Below are positions 17,044 to 26,176 of a DNA stretch of 36,830 nt, piece after piece. Position 1 is the stretch's first letter, and every line of letters starts with the position of its first letter. A program made the position numbers and the translations under genes. The stretch comes from Gammaproteobacteria bacterium (GTDB taxonomy: Bacteria; Pseudomonadota; Gammaproteobacteria; Steroidobacterales; Steroidobacteraceae). The DNA is taken from contig VBNH01000092.1 in NCBI GenBank assembly GCA_005878095.1, forward strand, positions 1 to 36,830. The letters run 5' to 3'. The notes under the pieces were generated by a model. That model ran no database searches and was not told the origin of the DNA. It saw only the letters and a program-made list of their open reading frames with translations.

Positions 17044-18194
17044 AGACCTCCGGCCACGCCGATGAGCAGCGCGCCCAGGGCGAGCGTCGCGCTGACCGAC
17101 ACCGCGAGATACGCCGCCGGCACCCGCTCATCGCGCAACAGGCTCGTGATGAGGAAGTGCTGGCTGAGCGAGGGGACCGCCATGAGCGCGAGCGTCGGAC
17201 GCAGGCCCATGACGCCGGCGAACACCAGCGGCAGGGTCGGCACGAGCAACACCAGCCCGAGGTAGGTCTGCGCCTCGCGGTAGCTGCGCGTGGAGGCGGC
17301 CACGATGGTCATGAGCGCCGCGCCGAGCGGCACCAGCGGCAGACAGAACAGCACGACGGCGAGGCCGACGAGCGGGCCGAAATTGACGCTCATGCCGAAG
17401 CGCTCCAGCCCCGTGAAACGCAACATGATCGCGAATGCGGCCACGGTGAGGGTCAGCGAGGCCGTCATGTAGGCGCAGGTCGCGAGAATCTTGCCGAACA
17501 TCAGAGCTTCGCGCCGCACCGGCACGGTCAGCAGCGGCTCGAGCGAGCCGCGTTCGCGCTCACCGGCGGTGGCGTCGATGGCGAGGTACATGCCGCCCAT
17601 CAGCATGGTGAGCAGCACCAGGTAGCTGAGCGTCCCGAGCGCCAGCACCGAGCGGCTCGCCGGGGTCGCGACGTCGATGTCCTGCAGCGCGAGCGGGGAC
17701 AGCACCAGGGGATCCACTCCGCGGGCCACCACCCGCAGCCGCGCGAGGAGTGAGGCGTACTGGCCCAGGAGCGCCGTCACCCGCGAGAGGGCGCCGGAGG
17801 CGGACGGGTCGGAGGAATCCGCGTACAGCAGGAGCGCGGCGGGCGTGCCCGAGCCCAGGTGCGCGGCGAAGTCCGCGCTCACCGCCAGCACCAGCTCGTG
17901 CCTGTGCGCTTGCACCGCGGCGCGGGCCGCGGCGGGGTCGTAGTCCACGGACTCGACCCGCACCCCGTACTGGCGCAGGAAGCCGAGCAGGTTCGGAGCG
18001 CGCTCGCCATGCACCACCGCGAGCGTGATCGGGCGCTCACCCTCCTCGGCGCCGCGCTCGATGCGCAGCGACAGGCCGCCGGCGAACAGCAACGGGCCCA
18101 GCAGCGGACCCAGGATCAGGGCCGAGACGAGCGTGCGCCGCTCGCGCAGATTCTCGCGAAACTCCTTGCCGAACACGGTGAGGATGGCGCGCAC
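17016..18194 (-). CDS. ABC-2 type (NatB-like) exporter permease
   Basis: A 392-residue membrane protein with the NatB/ABC-2 layout: one N-terminal helix ([22 protein letters not shown]), a periplasmic domain of about 130 residues (including [21 protein letters not shown]), then about five helices ([21 protein letters not shown], then [16 protein letters not shown], the ABC-2 coupling motif, and so on). In intact systems it pairs with a NatA ATPase to export Na+ or small molecules. The partner gene immediately upstream is damaged, so this permease may be orphaned or use another ATPase. A GTG start at 18194 lies 3 bp after the vestigial natA stop, and no ATG fits. Confidence 0.85.
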   Translation of the reverse strand: MRAILTVFGKEFRENLRERRTLVSALILGPLLGPLLFAGGLSLRIERGAEEGERPITLAVVHGERAPNLLGFLRQYGVRVESVDYDPAAARAAVQAHRHELVLAVSADFAAHLGSGTPAALLLYADSSDPSASGALSRVTALLGQYASLLARLRVVARGVDPLVLSPLALQDIDVATPASRSVLALGTLSYLVLLTMLMGGMYLAIDATAGERERGSLEPLLTVPVRREALMFGKILATCAYMTASLTLTVAAFAIMLRFTGLERFGMSVNFGPLVGLAVVLFCLPLVPLGAALMTIVAASTRSYREAQTYLGLVLLVPTLPLVFAGVMGLRPTLALMAVPSLSQHFLITSLLRDERVPAAYLAVSVSATLALGALLIGVAGGLYRREALLG

Positions 18195-18197
18195 GGC

Positions 18198-18766
18198 TCA
18201 AGTTCCGCCGCTGCCGGATGTCAGAGCAACGAAGGCCTCCTCGAGAGGCGGCGCAGGGCGCGCACCGCGATGACGTCCAGCCCGTTGGTGGGCTCGTCCA
18301 GCACCAGGTTGCGCGGCCGGTGAACGAGCGCGCGGGCGAGCGCGGTCTTGACGCGCTCCCCCTGCGAGAAACCCTTGGCGCGCCGGTCGGCGAATTCTTC
18401 CATCTCCAGGAGCCCCACGAGCTCGGCGGCGCGCTCGCGCGCCGCGGCACGCGTGAGGCCGTGCAGCGCGCCGAAGTAGAGGATGTTCTCGCGCGCCGTG
18501 AGGTTCGGATAGATAGCGGCGCCGTGCGTCAGCACGCCCAGGCGCCGGGCGGCTTGCAGAGGCGAGCGCACCGTGCTGTGCCCGTCGATGAGCGCATCGC
18601 CCGCATCGGGCCTGAGCACCGTGTACAGCATGCGCAGCGTGGTGGACTTGCCGGCGCCGTTGGGCCCGAGGAGCCCGGTGATGCGGCCGTCGGCGGCGCG
18701 CAGGCTCACGTCGCGCACGGCCGTCAGCGCGCCGAAGTGCTTGTAGAGGTGAGTGGCCTCGATCAC
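18198..18766 (-). pseudogene. NatA-like ABC exporter ATPase gene with internal deletion and frameshift
   Basis: The frame encodes an ABC ATPase to residue 181. It has Walker A GPNGAGKSTTLRML, a Q-loop region (LTHGAAIYPNLTARENI), signature FSQGERVKTALAR, Walker B LVLDEPTNGLD and a D-loop, then RALRRLSRRPSLL-stop. Normal NatA proteins run about 240 residues and carry a switch histidine (SSHIM) that is missing here. A different frame directly after the junction (18242-18198) reads EEAFVALTSGSGGT-stop, a typical NatA C-terminus ending 3 bp before the permease start. The simplest explanation is a deletion of about 50 codons with frame change. Without the switch His, ATP hydrolysis should be impaired. 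A sequencing or assembly error is the alternative. Confidence 0.8.
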
Positions 18767-18791
18767 GAGCGCTTGAAGGCGTGCGCGCGCC

Positions 18792-20324
18792 TCACGGCGG
18801 CGGACCGTTCAGCGAGGTGAAGAACGGCAGCGGGCGCGCGCGGCGCGTGCAGCCGACGTCGAGCCCGAGCACCGAGGCGCGGGCGAGAAACTGCGCCAGC
18901 ACGCGGTCCATGCAGGGGGCGGTCAGCTGGCCGTGACCGAAGCCCTCGAGCACGATCGAGAGGCCGTGCGGAAAGGCGCGCGCCGCCAGGCGCGCGAACG
19001 CGGGCGGTGTGACCGGGTCGTCGCTCCCGGACAGCAGCAACGCGGGCACGTTACTCTCGAGCGGCGCGTGCAGGTCCGCATCCACCGGTCCGTGCGGCCA
19101 GATGCGGCACACGGTCTCGAGCCCGTCGAGCTGCAGCGTGCCGAGGAAGGTGTCGGCGAGACGCGCGCGGTCGATGGCACGCAGGTCATAGAAGGGCACA
19201 TCCTCGGCACATACCACGCTGTTGTGCATGCCGGTCGCGAGCGCTTCGCCGTAGCCGCGTTCGATGAGCAGGAACTGCGCGGCGAGGGGTACGTAGTCCT
19301 GGTGCGCGGCGGCCTCATCGAGCAGCAGAGGCAGGAGCGCGGCGTATTCCGCGGTGTAACTGGCGAGGCGCAGCACCGTCGCCAGGTGCGCGCTGCCGAA
19401 GCTGAAGCGCGTCGGCTCGCCGGTGGACGGATCGGGCAACGTCACCGGCACCGCATGGGTCCTGAGCGCTGAGCGCACGCTCAGGTAGCTGCGCGCGGGA
19501 TCGCCGTAGCGGGCGCGGCAGGCGGGCTCCGCGGCGCAGCGCGCCAGAATGTCGAGGAGCGCGCGCTCCGCATCGCTCGCCGTGTCCGGCCCGAGCGCCA
19601 CGGGCGCCGGCACGACGCCATCGAGAATCAGCGCGCGCACGCGCTGCGGGAAGCGGCGCAGGTAGTGCTGCGCGACGCGCGTGCCGTAGGAAGTGCCATA
19701 CAGGTCGATGCGCTCGAGGCCCAAGGCCGCGCGCACGCGCTCCAGATCCTGCACGGCGAGACTGGTGGTGTAGTACGCAACGTCGGCGCGCGCGCTGAGC
19801 CGGGCGAGACAGCGGCGCGTGCCGGCGGCGATCTCGGCCTCGCTCGCGCGATACAGCAGCTGCGCGTCCGCTTCGCAATCGAGGCGGTTCGATCCTCCGC
19901 TGCCGCGCTGGTCGACGAGGACGATGTCGCGCTCGCGGTGAATGCGCGCGAAGGCGCCAGCCACGGTGGCATAGAACGCGCTGGCCGCCGCTCCCGGGCC
20001 GCCGGCCAGGATGAAGAGCGCGTCCGGCTGTTTGCGCCGACTGATCGCCGGCACGCGCGCCACGCGCAGGGGAACGTGCCGGCCCGCCGGATCCTGTGGA
20101 TTCTCCGCAACCGGCAGCACGCCGCACTCGGCCGCCACGACGGTGAGTCGCTGCGGGTGCTCGAGCTCGCAGGCCGAGAGCTCAAGGCCCGGCGCACCCG
20201 CAGCCGCGGCCAGCCCGCCGGCGGTGAGGCCCAGCGCCAGCAGCGCGCCCGCGCCCCTGGCCCCAGGGCGATCCGCATGCGCGCCTTTCGATCCGCTCGC
20301 CGGGGACATCGGTCGCCAGAGCAT
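18792..20324 (-). CDS. Secreted alpha/beta-hydrolase, S33 / TAP-like peptidase
   Basis: About 510 residues with an Ala-rich export signal (ALLALGLTAGGLAAAAGAPG). The hydrolase core has an oxyanion-type FILAGGPGAAAS, the VDQRGSGGSNRLDC strand typical of tripeptidyl/prolyl aminopeptidases, the nucleophile elbow GTSYGTRVAQ (Ser), Asp in LLLSGSDDPVTPP and His in LEGFGHGQLTAPC, the last two inside the C-terminal TAP-like domain. Relatives release N-terminal residues or tripeptides, or hydrolyse ester-like substrates, in the periplasm. Start choice is uncertain (ATG 20324 or 20309), since neither has a clear Shine-Dalgarno. It is divergent to mnmG, sharing a 77-bp intergenic region. Confidence 0.88.
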   Translation of the reverse strand: MLWRPMSPASGSKGAHADRPGARGAGALLALGLTAGGLAAAAGAPGLELSACELEHPQRLTVVAAECGVLPVAENPQDPAGRHVPLRVARVPAISRRKQPDALFILAGGPGAAASAFYATVAGAFARIHRERDIVLVDQRGSGGSNRLDCEADAQLLYRASEAEIAAGTRRCLARLSARADVAYYTTSLAVQDLERVRAALGLERIDLYGTSYGTRVAQHYLRRFPQRVRALILDGVVPAPVALGPDTASDAERALLDILARCAAEPACRARYGDPARSYLSVRSALRTHAVPVTLPDPSTGEPTRFSFGSAHLATVLRLASYTAEYAALLPLLLDEAAAHQDYVPLAAQFLLIERGYGEALATGMHNSVVCAEDVPFYDLRAIDRARLADTFLGTLQLDGLETVCRIWPHGPVDADLHAPLESNVPALLLSGSDDPVTPPAFARLAARAFPHGLSIVLEGFGHGQLTAPCMDRVLAQFLARASVLGLDVGCTRRARPLPFFTSLNGPPP

Positions 20325-20340
20325 AAGGCAAGGCGTGGGC

Positions 20341-20368
20341 TTGTTCGTGGGGTTTGCGGCCCTACAAT
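20341..20368 (+). promoter_or_regulatory. Candidate sigma-70 promoter for mnmG
   Basis: TTGTTC (20341-20346) and TACAAT (20363-20368) are separated by 16 bp. Transcription would start near 20375, giving a short leader to the mnmG ATG at 20402. The -10 differs from consensus at one position. Confidence 0.55.
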
Positions 20369-20401
20369 ACGCGTCCCGCGTCGCCGTCAGCCGTGCATGC
20401 C

Positions 20402-22465
20402 ATGAGTCCCCAGCAGCGATTCGCCTACGACGTCATCGTCATCGGCGGCGGTCATGCCGGCACCGAGGCGGCCCTCGCCGCGGCACGCATGGGAGCGCGG
20501 ACGCTGCTCCTGACCCAGAGCATCGAGACCCTGGGTCAGATGAGTTGCAATCCGGCCATCGGCGGCATCGGCAAGGGACACCTGGTGCGCGAGATCGACG
20601 CGCTCGGCGGCGCCATGGCGACGGCGGCCGACCGCGCCGGCATCCAGTTCCGCACGCTCAATGCCAGCAAGGGCCCGGCGGTGCGCGCGACCCGCGCCCA
20701 GGCCGACCGGCAGCTCTACAAGCAGGCCATCCGCGCCCTGCTCGAGAACCAGCCCAACCTCGCGCTCTTCCAGCAGGAGGCGGCCGACCTCATCGTGCAC
20801 AGCGGCCGCGTGCACGGTGTGGTCACGGTCACGGGCATCCGGTTCGAAGCCCCGGCGGTGGTGCTGACCGTGGGCACGTTCCTCGCCGGGCGCATGCACG
20901 TCGGCCTCGCCAACTACCCCGGCGGCCGGGCGGGTGATGCCCCCTCCAACCGACTCGCGGCGCGGCTGCGCGAGCTCGCCCTGCGCGTGGGGAGACTGAA
21001 GACCGGGACTCCCCCAAGGATCGACGGCCGCACCCTCGATTGGTCGGTCATGGCGGCCCAGCCCGGGGATGACCCCACGCCCGTGTTTTCGTTCCTCGGG
21101 CGAGTTAGTGAGCATCCTAGGCAGGTAAATTGTTTCATCACAAAGACAAATGAGCGGACACACGACATCATCCGGGCGGCCACCGACCGCTCCCCGATGT
21201 TCACCGGCCTCATCGAGGGCGTCGGCCCGCGCTACTGTCCCTCGGTCGAGGACAAGGTGGTGCGCTTCGCGGACCGGCCGTCGCACCAGATCTTCGTCGA
21301 GCCCGAGGGGCTGAACACTCACGAGGTCTACCCGAACGGCATCTCCACCAGCCTGCCCTTCGACGTGCAGTGCGAGTTCGTGCGCACCATCCGCGGCTTC
21401 GAGAATGCGCACCTCACCCGCCCCGGCTATGCCATCGAGTACGACTTCTTCGATCCGCGCGAGCTCAAGGGCTCGCTCGAGACTCGCGCGCTTGCCGGAC
21501 TGTACTTCGCCGGCCAGATCAACGGCACCACCGGCTACGAGGAAGCCGCCGCGCAGGGCCTCATCGCCGGCATCAATGCCGCGCTCGCCGTGAGGGAGCG
21601 CGAGCCCTGGATACCGAAGCGCAGCGAGGCCTACGTCGGAGTGCTCATCGATGACCTGGTGACGCGCGGCACGTGCGAGCCCTACCGCATGTTCACCAGC
21701 CGCGCGGAGCACCGCCTGCTGCTGCGCGAGGACAACGCGGACCTGCGCCTCACGCCCGCGGGCCGCGGACTCGGGCTCGTCGACGATGAGCGCTGGGCGC
21801 TGCTGGAGGCGAAGCGGCGGACGTCCGATCTCGAGGTCGCGCGCCTGAAGGGCCTGCGCCTGCGGCCGGCGGACGTGCCGGCGGCCTGGGCACAGCGCGT
21901 GCTGGGTGCGCCGCTGGCGCGCGCTGCTTGCGCCTTCGAGCTGCTGAGCCGGCCGGGGGTGACCTACGAGGCGCTGCTGGAGATTGCCGGGGCGCCGGTC
22001 GGATCTGCGGCGGGCGACGCCGAGGGCGATGCGGCCCGCGGGGGCGATGCGGCCCGCGAGGGCGATGCGGCCCGCGAGGGCGATGCGGCCCGCGAGGGCG
22101 ATGCGGCCCGCGAGGGCGATGCGGCCCGCGAGGGCGAGGCGGCCCGCGAGGGTGCGCTGGACGAGCGCCTGCCGGCGCAGGTGCGCGCCCAGGTCGAGGT
22201 GCGCGCCAAGTACGCGGGCTACATCGAGCGGCAGCAGGACGACATCGAGCGCGCCAGGGGACACGAGGAGACCGCGCTGCCCGCCGACCTCGACTACACG
22301 CTTCTCGCGGGCCTGTCGCACGAGGTGCGCCAGAAGCTTGCCGACATGCGGCCGGCGACGCTCGGCCAGGCGGGCCGCATCCCGGGCGTGACACCGGCGG
22401 CGGTGTCGATCCTGCTGGTGCACCTGAAGAAGCGCGGCGGCGGTGGGCGCACACGGGTCGCATGA
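20402..22465 (+). CDS. mnmG: tRNA uridine-5-carboxymethylaminomethyl modification enzyme MnmG (GidA), with repeat insertion
   Basis: MnmG with MnmE installs (carboxymethyl)aminomethyl groups on U34 of tRNAs, using FAD, NADH and methylene-tetrahydrofolate. The protein has 687 residues, more than the usual 620-630. The FAD Rossmann motif [19 protein letters not shown] is at about residues 11-30, followed by [40 protein letters not shown] and the C-terminal signature [14 protein letters not shown]. The extra length comes largely from seven GDAARE-type hexapeptides (residues 542-583) in the helical C-terminal domain that contacts MnmE. The following [17 protein letters not shown] is normal. Codons 234-254 are unusually AT-rich. 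The start is chosen at the ATG before [12 protein letters not shown]. The stop overlaps the pyrF start (ATGA). Confidence 0.96.
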   Translation: MSPQQRFAYDVIVIGGGHAGTEAALAAARMGARTLLLTQSIETLGQMSCNPAIGGIGKGHLVREIDALGGAMATAADRAGIQFRTLNASKGPAVRATRAQADRQLYKQAIRALLENQPNLALFQQEAADLIVHSGRVHGVVTVTGIRFEAPAVVLTVGTFLAGRMHVGLANYPGGRAGDAPSNRLAARLRELALRVGRLKTGTPPRIDGRTLDWSVMAAQPGDDPTPVFSFLGRVSEHPRQVNCFITKTNERTHDIIRAATDRSPMFTGLIEGVGPRYCPSVEDKVVRFADRPSHQIFVEPEGLNTHEVYPNGISTSLPFDVQCEFVRTIRGFENAHLTRPGYAIEYDFFDPRELKGSLETRALAGLYFAGQINGTTGYEEAAAQGLIAGINAALAVREREPWIPKRSEAYVGVLIDDLVTRGTCEPYRMFTSRAEHRLLLREDNADLRLTPAGRGLGLVDDERWALLEAKRRTSDLEVARLKGLRLRPADVPAAWAQRVLGAPLARAACAFELLSRPGVTYEALLEIAGAPVGSAAGDAEGDAARGGDAAREGDAAREGDAAREGDAAREGDAAREGEAAREGALDERLPAQVRAQVEVRAKYAGYIERQQDDIERARGHEETALPADLDYTLLAGLSHEVRQKLADMRPATLGQAGRIPGVTPAAVSILLVHLKKRGGGGRTRVA
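22025..22150 (+). repeat. In-frame 18-bp tandem repeat (minisatellite) in mnmG, 7 units
   Basis: Seven consecutive 18-bp units of GGCGATGCGGCCCGCGAG encode Gly-Asp-Ala-Ala-Arg-Glu. Unit 1 ends GGG (Gly instead of Glu), units 2-6 are identical, and unit 7 starts GGCGAG (Glu instead of Asp). A partial unit (Gly-Asp-Ala-Glu) precedes. Because 18 is a multiple of 3, copy-number changes keep the frame. Near-perfect identity implies recent expansion. Confidence 0.97.
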
Positions 22466-23289
22466 GCGGCTTCATCGAGCAGCTCACGCGCGCCTGGCAG
22501 AGAAGCGACTCGCTCGCGTGCGTGGGGCTCGACCCTGACATCGCGCGCTTCCCGCGGCACATCGGCGCCGAACCCTCGCCGCTCTTCCAGTTCAACAAGG
22601 CCATCATCGACGCCACCGCCGACCTGGTGTGCGCGTACAAGCCGCAGTTCGCGCACTACGCCGCCTACCGGGCCGAGGATCAGCTCGAGCGCACCATCGA
22701 GTACATCCACAAGACTCATCCGGGCGTGCCCGTGATTCTCGACGCCAAGCGCGGCGATGTGGGCAACACCGCCGAGCGCTACGCCGTCGAGGCGTTCGAG
22801 CGCTATGGCGCGGATGCCGTCACCGTCAATCCCTATCTCGGCAGTGACTCGCTCGAGCCGTTCCTCAAGTATGCGGACAGGGGCGTCGTGATCCTGTGCC
22901 GCACGTCCAATCCCGGGGCGCGCGACCTGCAGGACCGCCTGATCGGCTCCCGCAAGCTCTACCAGGTGGTCGCGGAGCTGGCCGCCCAGCGCTGGAACTC
23001 CCGGGGCAACTGCCTGCTGGTCGTGGGCGCCACCTACCCGGCCGACCTCGCCGAGGTGCGAGCGCTGGTGGGCGACATGCCGCTGCTGGTGCCCGGGGTC
23101 GGAGCGCAGCGGGGCGACGTGGCGCATGTGGTGCGCAACGGCCAGACCGCCCGCGGCACCGGCCTCATCATCAGCTCCTCGCGCGCCATCCTGTATGCCT
23201 CCTCGGGCGAGGACTTCGCCAGCGCGGCGCGCGCGGCGACGCAGCAGCTGCGCGGGGAGATCAACTCGAGCCGCACGCGGCCGGCATGA
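22462..23289 (+). CDS. pyrF: Orotidine 5'-phosphate decarboxylase, type 2
   Basis: A 275-residue type-2 OMP decarboxylase, the last step of UMP synthesis (OMP to UMP + CO2). The diagnostic catalytic strand is [18 protein letters not shown] (Asp-Ala-Lys-Arg-Gly-Asp), with the Lys/Asp charge network of the family. Substrate-binding segments include [15 protein letters not shown] near the N-terminus, [15 protein letters not shown], and the phosphate-binding region [17 protein letters not shown]. The ATG overlaps the mnmG stop (ATGA), and the TGA overlaps the start of the following lipoprotein gene (ATGA), so the three were built as one translationally coupled operon. Confidence 0.95.
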   Translation: MSGFIEQLTRAWQRSDSLACVGLDPDIARFPRHIGAEPSPLFQFNKAIIDATADLVCAYKPQFAHYAAYRAEDQLERTIEYIHKTHPGVPVILDAKRGDVGNTAERYAVEAFERYGADAVTVNPYLGSDSLEPFLKYADRGVVILCRTSNPGARDLQDRLIGSRKLYQVVAELAAQRWNSRGNCLLVVGATYPADLAEVRALVGDMPLLVPGVGAQRGDVAHVVRNGQTARGTGLIISSSRAILYASSGEDFASAARAATQQLRGEINSSRTRPA

Positions 23290-24796
23290 GCACGCGGCGC
23301 GCCGCGCGTTGCGCCGCCGCCATTGCGACGCTGGCGACGGCCCTCGCCACACTCGCCGGTTGCAGCCGCTCGCACGAGCAGGGTCCGCCAAGCACCGGCG
23401 CCGCGCCGCATGCGGCCATCCTGGTGCGCGGCGGCGGACCCGAGCCGGACTCCCTCGATCCTCAGAAGGCCCGCGGCTTCGAGGCGCAGAGCATCCTGCG
23501 CGATCTGTGCGAGGGCCTGACCACGCTCGACCGCACGGCCTCCGTGGCGCCGGGGGTGGCGAGCACGTGGGGCGTGAGCACCGACGGCAGGGTGTATGTG
23601 TTCAAGCTGCGTCGCGAGGCGCGCTGGTCCAACGGCGACCCGGTAGTGGCGGCGGATTTCGTGGCCGGGCTGCGGCGCCTGGTGGACCCCGCCACCGCCT
23701 CGGGGTATGCGCAGTACATCGACGTCATCGCGAACGCCGGCGACATCGTCGCCGGGCGCAAGCCCCCGCAGGCCCTCGGCGTGGCCGCGCCGGATGATTC
23801 CACCGTGGTCGTCACGCTCGCGACGCCGGCGCCGTATCTGCCCACCCTGCTGTCGCATCCGAGCGCCTGTCCGGTGCACCGGCCGACGCTCGCCGCCCAC
23901 CCGGAAGGCCTCGCGCGGCCCGGCGTGATGCTCTCCAACGGCGCGTTCGTCCTCCAGGAATGGGTGCCGGGCTCCTACATCCTCGCCAGGCGCAACCCCT
24001 ACTACTGGAGCAGCTCACCACCTACTACTACGGCTTCAACCTCAGACGCGCGCCGTTCCGGGACAAACCCAAGCTGCGCCGGGCGCTGTCGCTGGTCATC
24101 GACCGCGAGCTGCTCGCGCAGCGGGTGCTGCGGGTGGGCGAGCTGCCCGCCTGGGGGTGGGTGCCGCCGGGTATCGACAACTACAGCGCGCAGTCCTTCG
24201 ACTATCGGGGCGAACCGATGGCGGCGCGCGTGGCCGAGGCGCAGCGCCTGTACCGCGAAGCCGGCTACTCGCGCGAGCAGCCGCTCACCTTCGAGCTGCG
24301 CTACAACTCCGGCGAAGTGCACACCAAGCTCGCGGTCGCGATCGCCTCCATGTGGAAGGAGGCCCTCGGCGCCGACGTGCGCCTGACACAGGTGGAGTTC
24401 AAGTCGTTGCTGCAGGACATCGATCGCGGCGATGTCGAGATGTTCCGCTCCAGCTGGGTGGGCGACTACAACGACGCCTACACCTTCGCGCAGTACCTGA
24501 AGAGCGACTTCGGCGTGAACCTGCCGCACTACGCGAGCGCGGCCTATGACGCGCTGCTCAGGCGCGCCGCGGCCGAAGCCGACGGCGCACGGCGGCGCGC
24601 GCTGCTCGAGGAGGCCGAGCGCGTCGCGCTGCGCGATCATCCCCTGATCCCGCTGTACTTCTACGTCAACAAGCACCTGGTGAAGCCGGAAGTTCAGGGC
24701 TGGTACGACAACGTCATGAATGTCGTGTACAGCAAGGACCTGGCGCTCAAGGGCGGCGCCGCGCCGGCGGCGCAGCAGCCGCAAAGGCAGCGGTAA
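23286..24796 (+). pseudogene. Oligopeptide ABC transporter substrate-binding lipoprotein (OppA/SBP_bac_5), internal deletion and frameshift
   Basis: The 5' part has a lipoprotein signal (LATALATLAGC, lipobox Leu-Ala-Gly-Cys) and the OppA N-lobe: GGGPEPDSLDPQKARGFE, ILRDLCEGLTTLD, FKLRREARWSNGDPVVAADF, up to LARRNPYYW near 24008. The next expected segment of about 55-60 residues is missing. The C-terminal part resumes in another frame at EQLTTYYYGFNLRRAPFRD (about 24007 on) and runs cleanly to 24796 (YSKDLALKGG). Both parts are well preserved, so the lesion is a single recent deletion joining the two frames, or an assembly error. The upstream frame reads into non-OppA sequence and ends near 24386. 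An intact protein would bind peptides in the periplasm for import. Confidence 0.85.
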
Positions 24797-24824
24797 AAAG
24801 CAGGGCCGCGCGCGGCGGCCCTGC
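24795..24824 (-). terminator. Rho-independent terminator for the secreted HExxx protein gene
   Basis: A 10-bp GC stem (24800-24809 with 24815-24824, arms GCAGGGCCGC and GCGGCCCTGC) encloses a 5-base loop. On the minus strand it is followed by TTTTT (24799-24795). It lies 22 bp beyond the stop of the minus-strand gene ending at 24846. There is no T-run on the plus side, so it should act mainly on minus-strand transcripts. Confidence 0.8.
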
Positions 24825-24845
24825 GGTCTCACGAGGACGGCGCAG

Positions 24846-25928
24846 CTACAGGATCGCGTGCGAGATGTCGCACTCGTTGGTGTCGTTCGACCAGGTGCTC
24901 TGCATCGCGTACGCGCCATTGCCCATGCTCACGTTCGCGGCCGCTCCCTGGCCGGAGTTGATCCAGGCGCATTCATCGCCATTCTCCTGGCCCAGCAAGG
25001 AGGTCCAGCCGCCGGGCGGATTCTGATCGGTCAGCGTCTCGGCGTACTCGTGGCCGTTCACGATCGAGAAGCCATCGAGCAGGCCCGCCGAGCCGCCATT
25101 GACGAAGTTCTGGCCACAGTTGGCGCCCTGGTCGGTCACGTACGGCATGTTGGTGTACGCAAGGTCGCCATAGGACGAGGTGGTGTAATCGTGCCAGGCG
25201 CAGAAAGCCGACGTCGGGGTGTTGAAGCCGTCAGGATGGGTCCCCGACGGCGACACGACCACGTACTGCGCGTAGCGATTGGCGGCTGCGGTGGTGTTGC
25301 CGAAATGCCCGGCCCCCCTGATCGCTTCCTGCGCCAGTTGCGCGGCGGTCGCATTGGAGGGCGACGGGGCCGCCGTGTCGAACCACACTCCCGCCAGGGC
25401 GCCACTGCTGGGGTAGCCCACGTGCGGCGTGGTGCTCGGGTCGCAGGTGCTGGCGCCCGCCGGCACCGTCGGACCATCGCAGTACTGCGTCATGGCGCCC
25501 GACCACAGCTCACCGCCCGTGCCGATCCCGCGGAACAGGTTCTGCAGGTAAGTGGCCGCGCCATTGGGGTCACCGCCGCTCGTCCACTGGCTGCCGTAGA
25601 ACACCAGGTAGACCTTCGGGGTACCGCTGGTCACACCGATGCCGTCGATCCCGCCCCCGTAGTAGAGGTGGTTAAGGCCGAGGAGGCCGAAGAGATCCAA
25701 GGGCAACGGGGCATGCCGGGCAGCCCATTCCCGCATCCGTCGCGCGGCCTCGCGAGTCGGCACCGCGCCGTGGCGGTAAGCGTGACCGTAGGCGGGCGCG
25801 TAAGGATTTTCGGTGAGCCTCTCATCGGCCGCCAGCGAGCCGGCGGCCCCAAGGCAGCCGAGGAACGCCGCCGTCAGCGGCACCCATGAAAACGTACGGC
25901 TCCCGTGCAGGTAGCTTGAGCTTGTCAC
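24846..25928 (-). CDS. Secreted protein with HEYAETLTD motif, putative metallohydrolase-like, function unknown
   Basis: About 360 residues. A signal peptide (TFSWVPLTAAFLGCLGAAGSLAADE) is followed by a Gly/Ser/Asn-rich exported domain. LYYGGGIDGIGV and VYLVFYGSQWT mark the start of the domain, WHDYTTSSYGDLAYTNMPYV the middle, and HEYAETLTDQNPPGGW, then GQENGDECAW, the end. A His-Glu pair followed by Asp and by Glu-Asn-Gly-Asp suggests metal binding, and similar proteins are common as hypothetical secreted proteins in acidobacteria and xanthomonads (memory, not a search). Several Cys could form disulfides. The GTG at 25928 is preferred to 25937 because AGGGAG lies 8 bases before it. It converges on the oppA-like pseudogene. 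Confidence 0.75.
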   Translation of the reverse strand: MTSSSYLHGSRTFSWVPLTAAFLGCLGAAGSLAADERLTENPYAPAYGHAYRHGAVPTREAARRMREWAARHAPLPLDLFGLLGLNHLYYGGGIDGIGVTSGTPKVYLVFYGSQWTSGGDPNGAATYLQNLFRGIGTGGELWSGAMTQYCDGPTVPAGASTCDPSTTPHVGYPSSGALAGVWFDTAAPSPSNATAAQLAQEAIRGAGHFGNTTAAANRYAQYVVVSPSGTHPDGFNTPTSAFCAWHDYTTSSYGDLAYTNMPYVTDQGANCGQNFVNGGSAGLLDGFSIVNGHEYAETLTDQNPPGGWTSLLGQENGDECAWINSGQGAAANVSMGNGAYAMQSTWSNDTNECDISHAIL

Positions 25929-26176
25929 GGTAATCACTCCCTGTGCTTTGCGTTGTTGAACGCCGCCCGCTTTCGTGCAACCTGCAGGCGATCCCAGTGC
26001 GACGCGGGATAGGCTCGAGGGAACGCCCTCCCTGGCCGCTCAATCGTTCGGGATGCTCCGCCTTCGCGAAGGGCCGCGCAATTGGATTTCAGCCTACATG
26101 CCGGGGCATAACCCGGGGGCTGCGGGACGGTGTGCGAGATGACCGGCTCCGCACGCACGCGGCGCCATGGCTCGCC

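Noticed and set aside
22025-22150. CRISPR-like look of the 18-bp repeats.
   Set aside because: There are no spacers; the units are contiguous, in frame and inside mnmG.
26095-26120. Hairpin CCGGG/CCCGG downstream of mnmE on the minus strand as a terminator.
   Set aside because: The stem is only 5 bp and no T-run follows.
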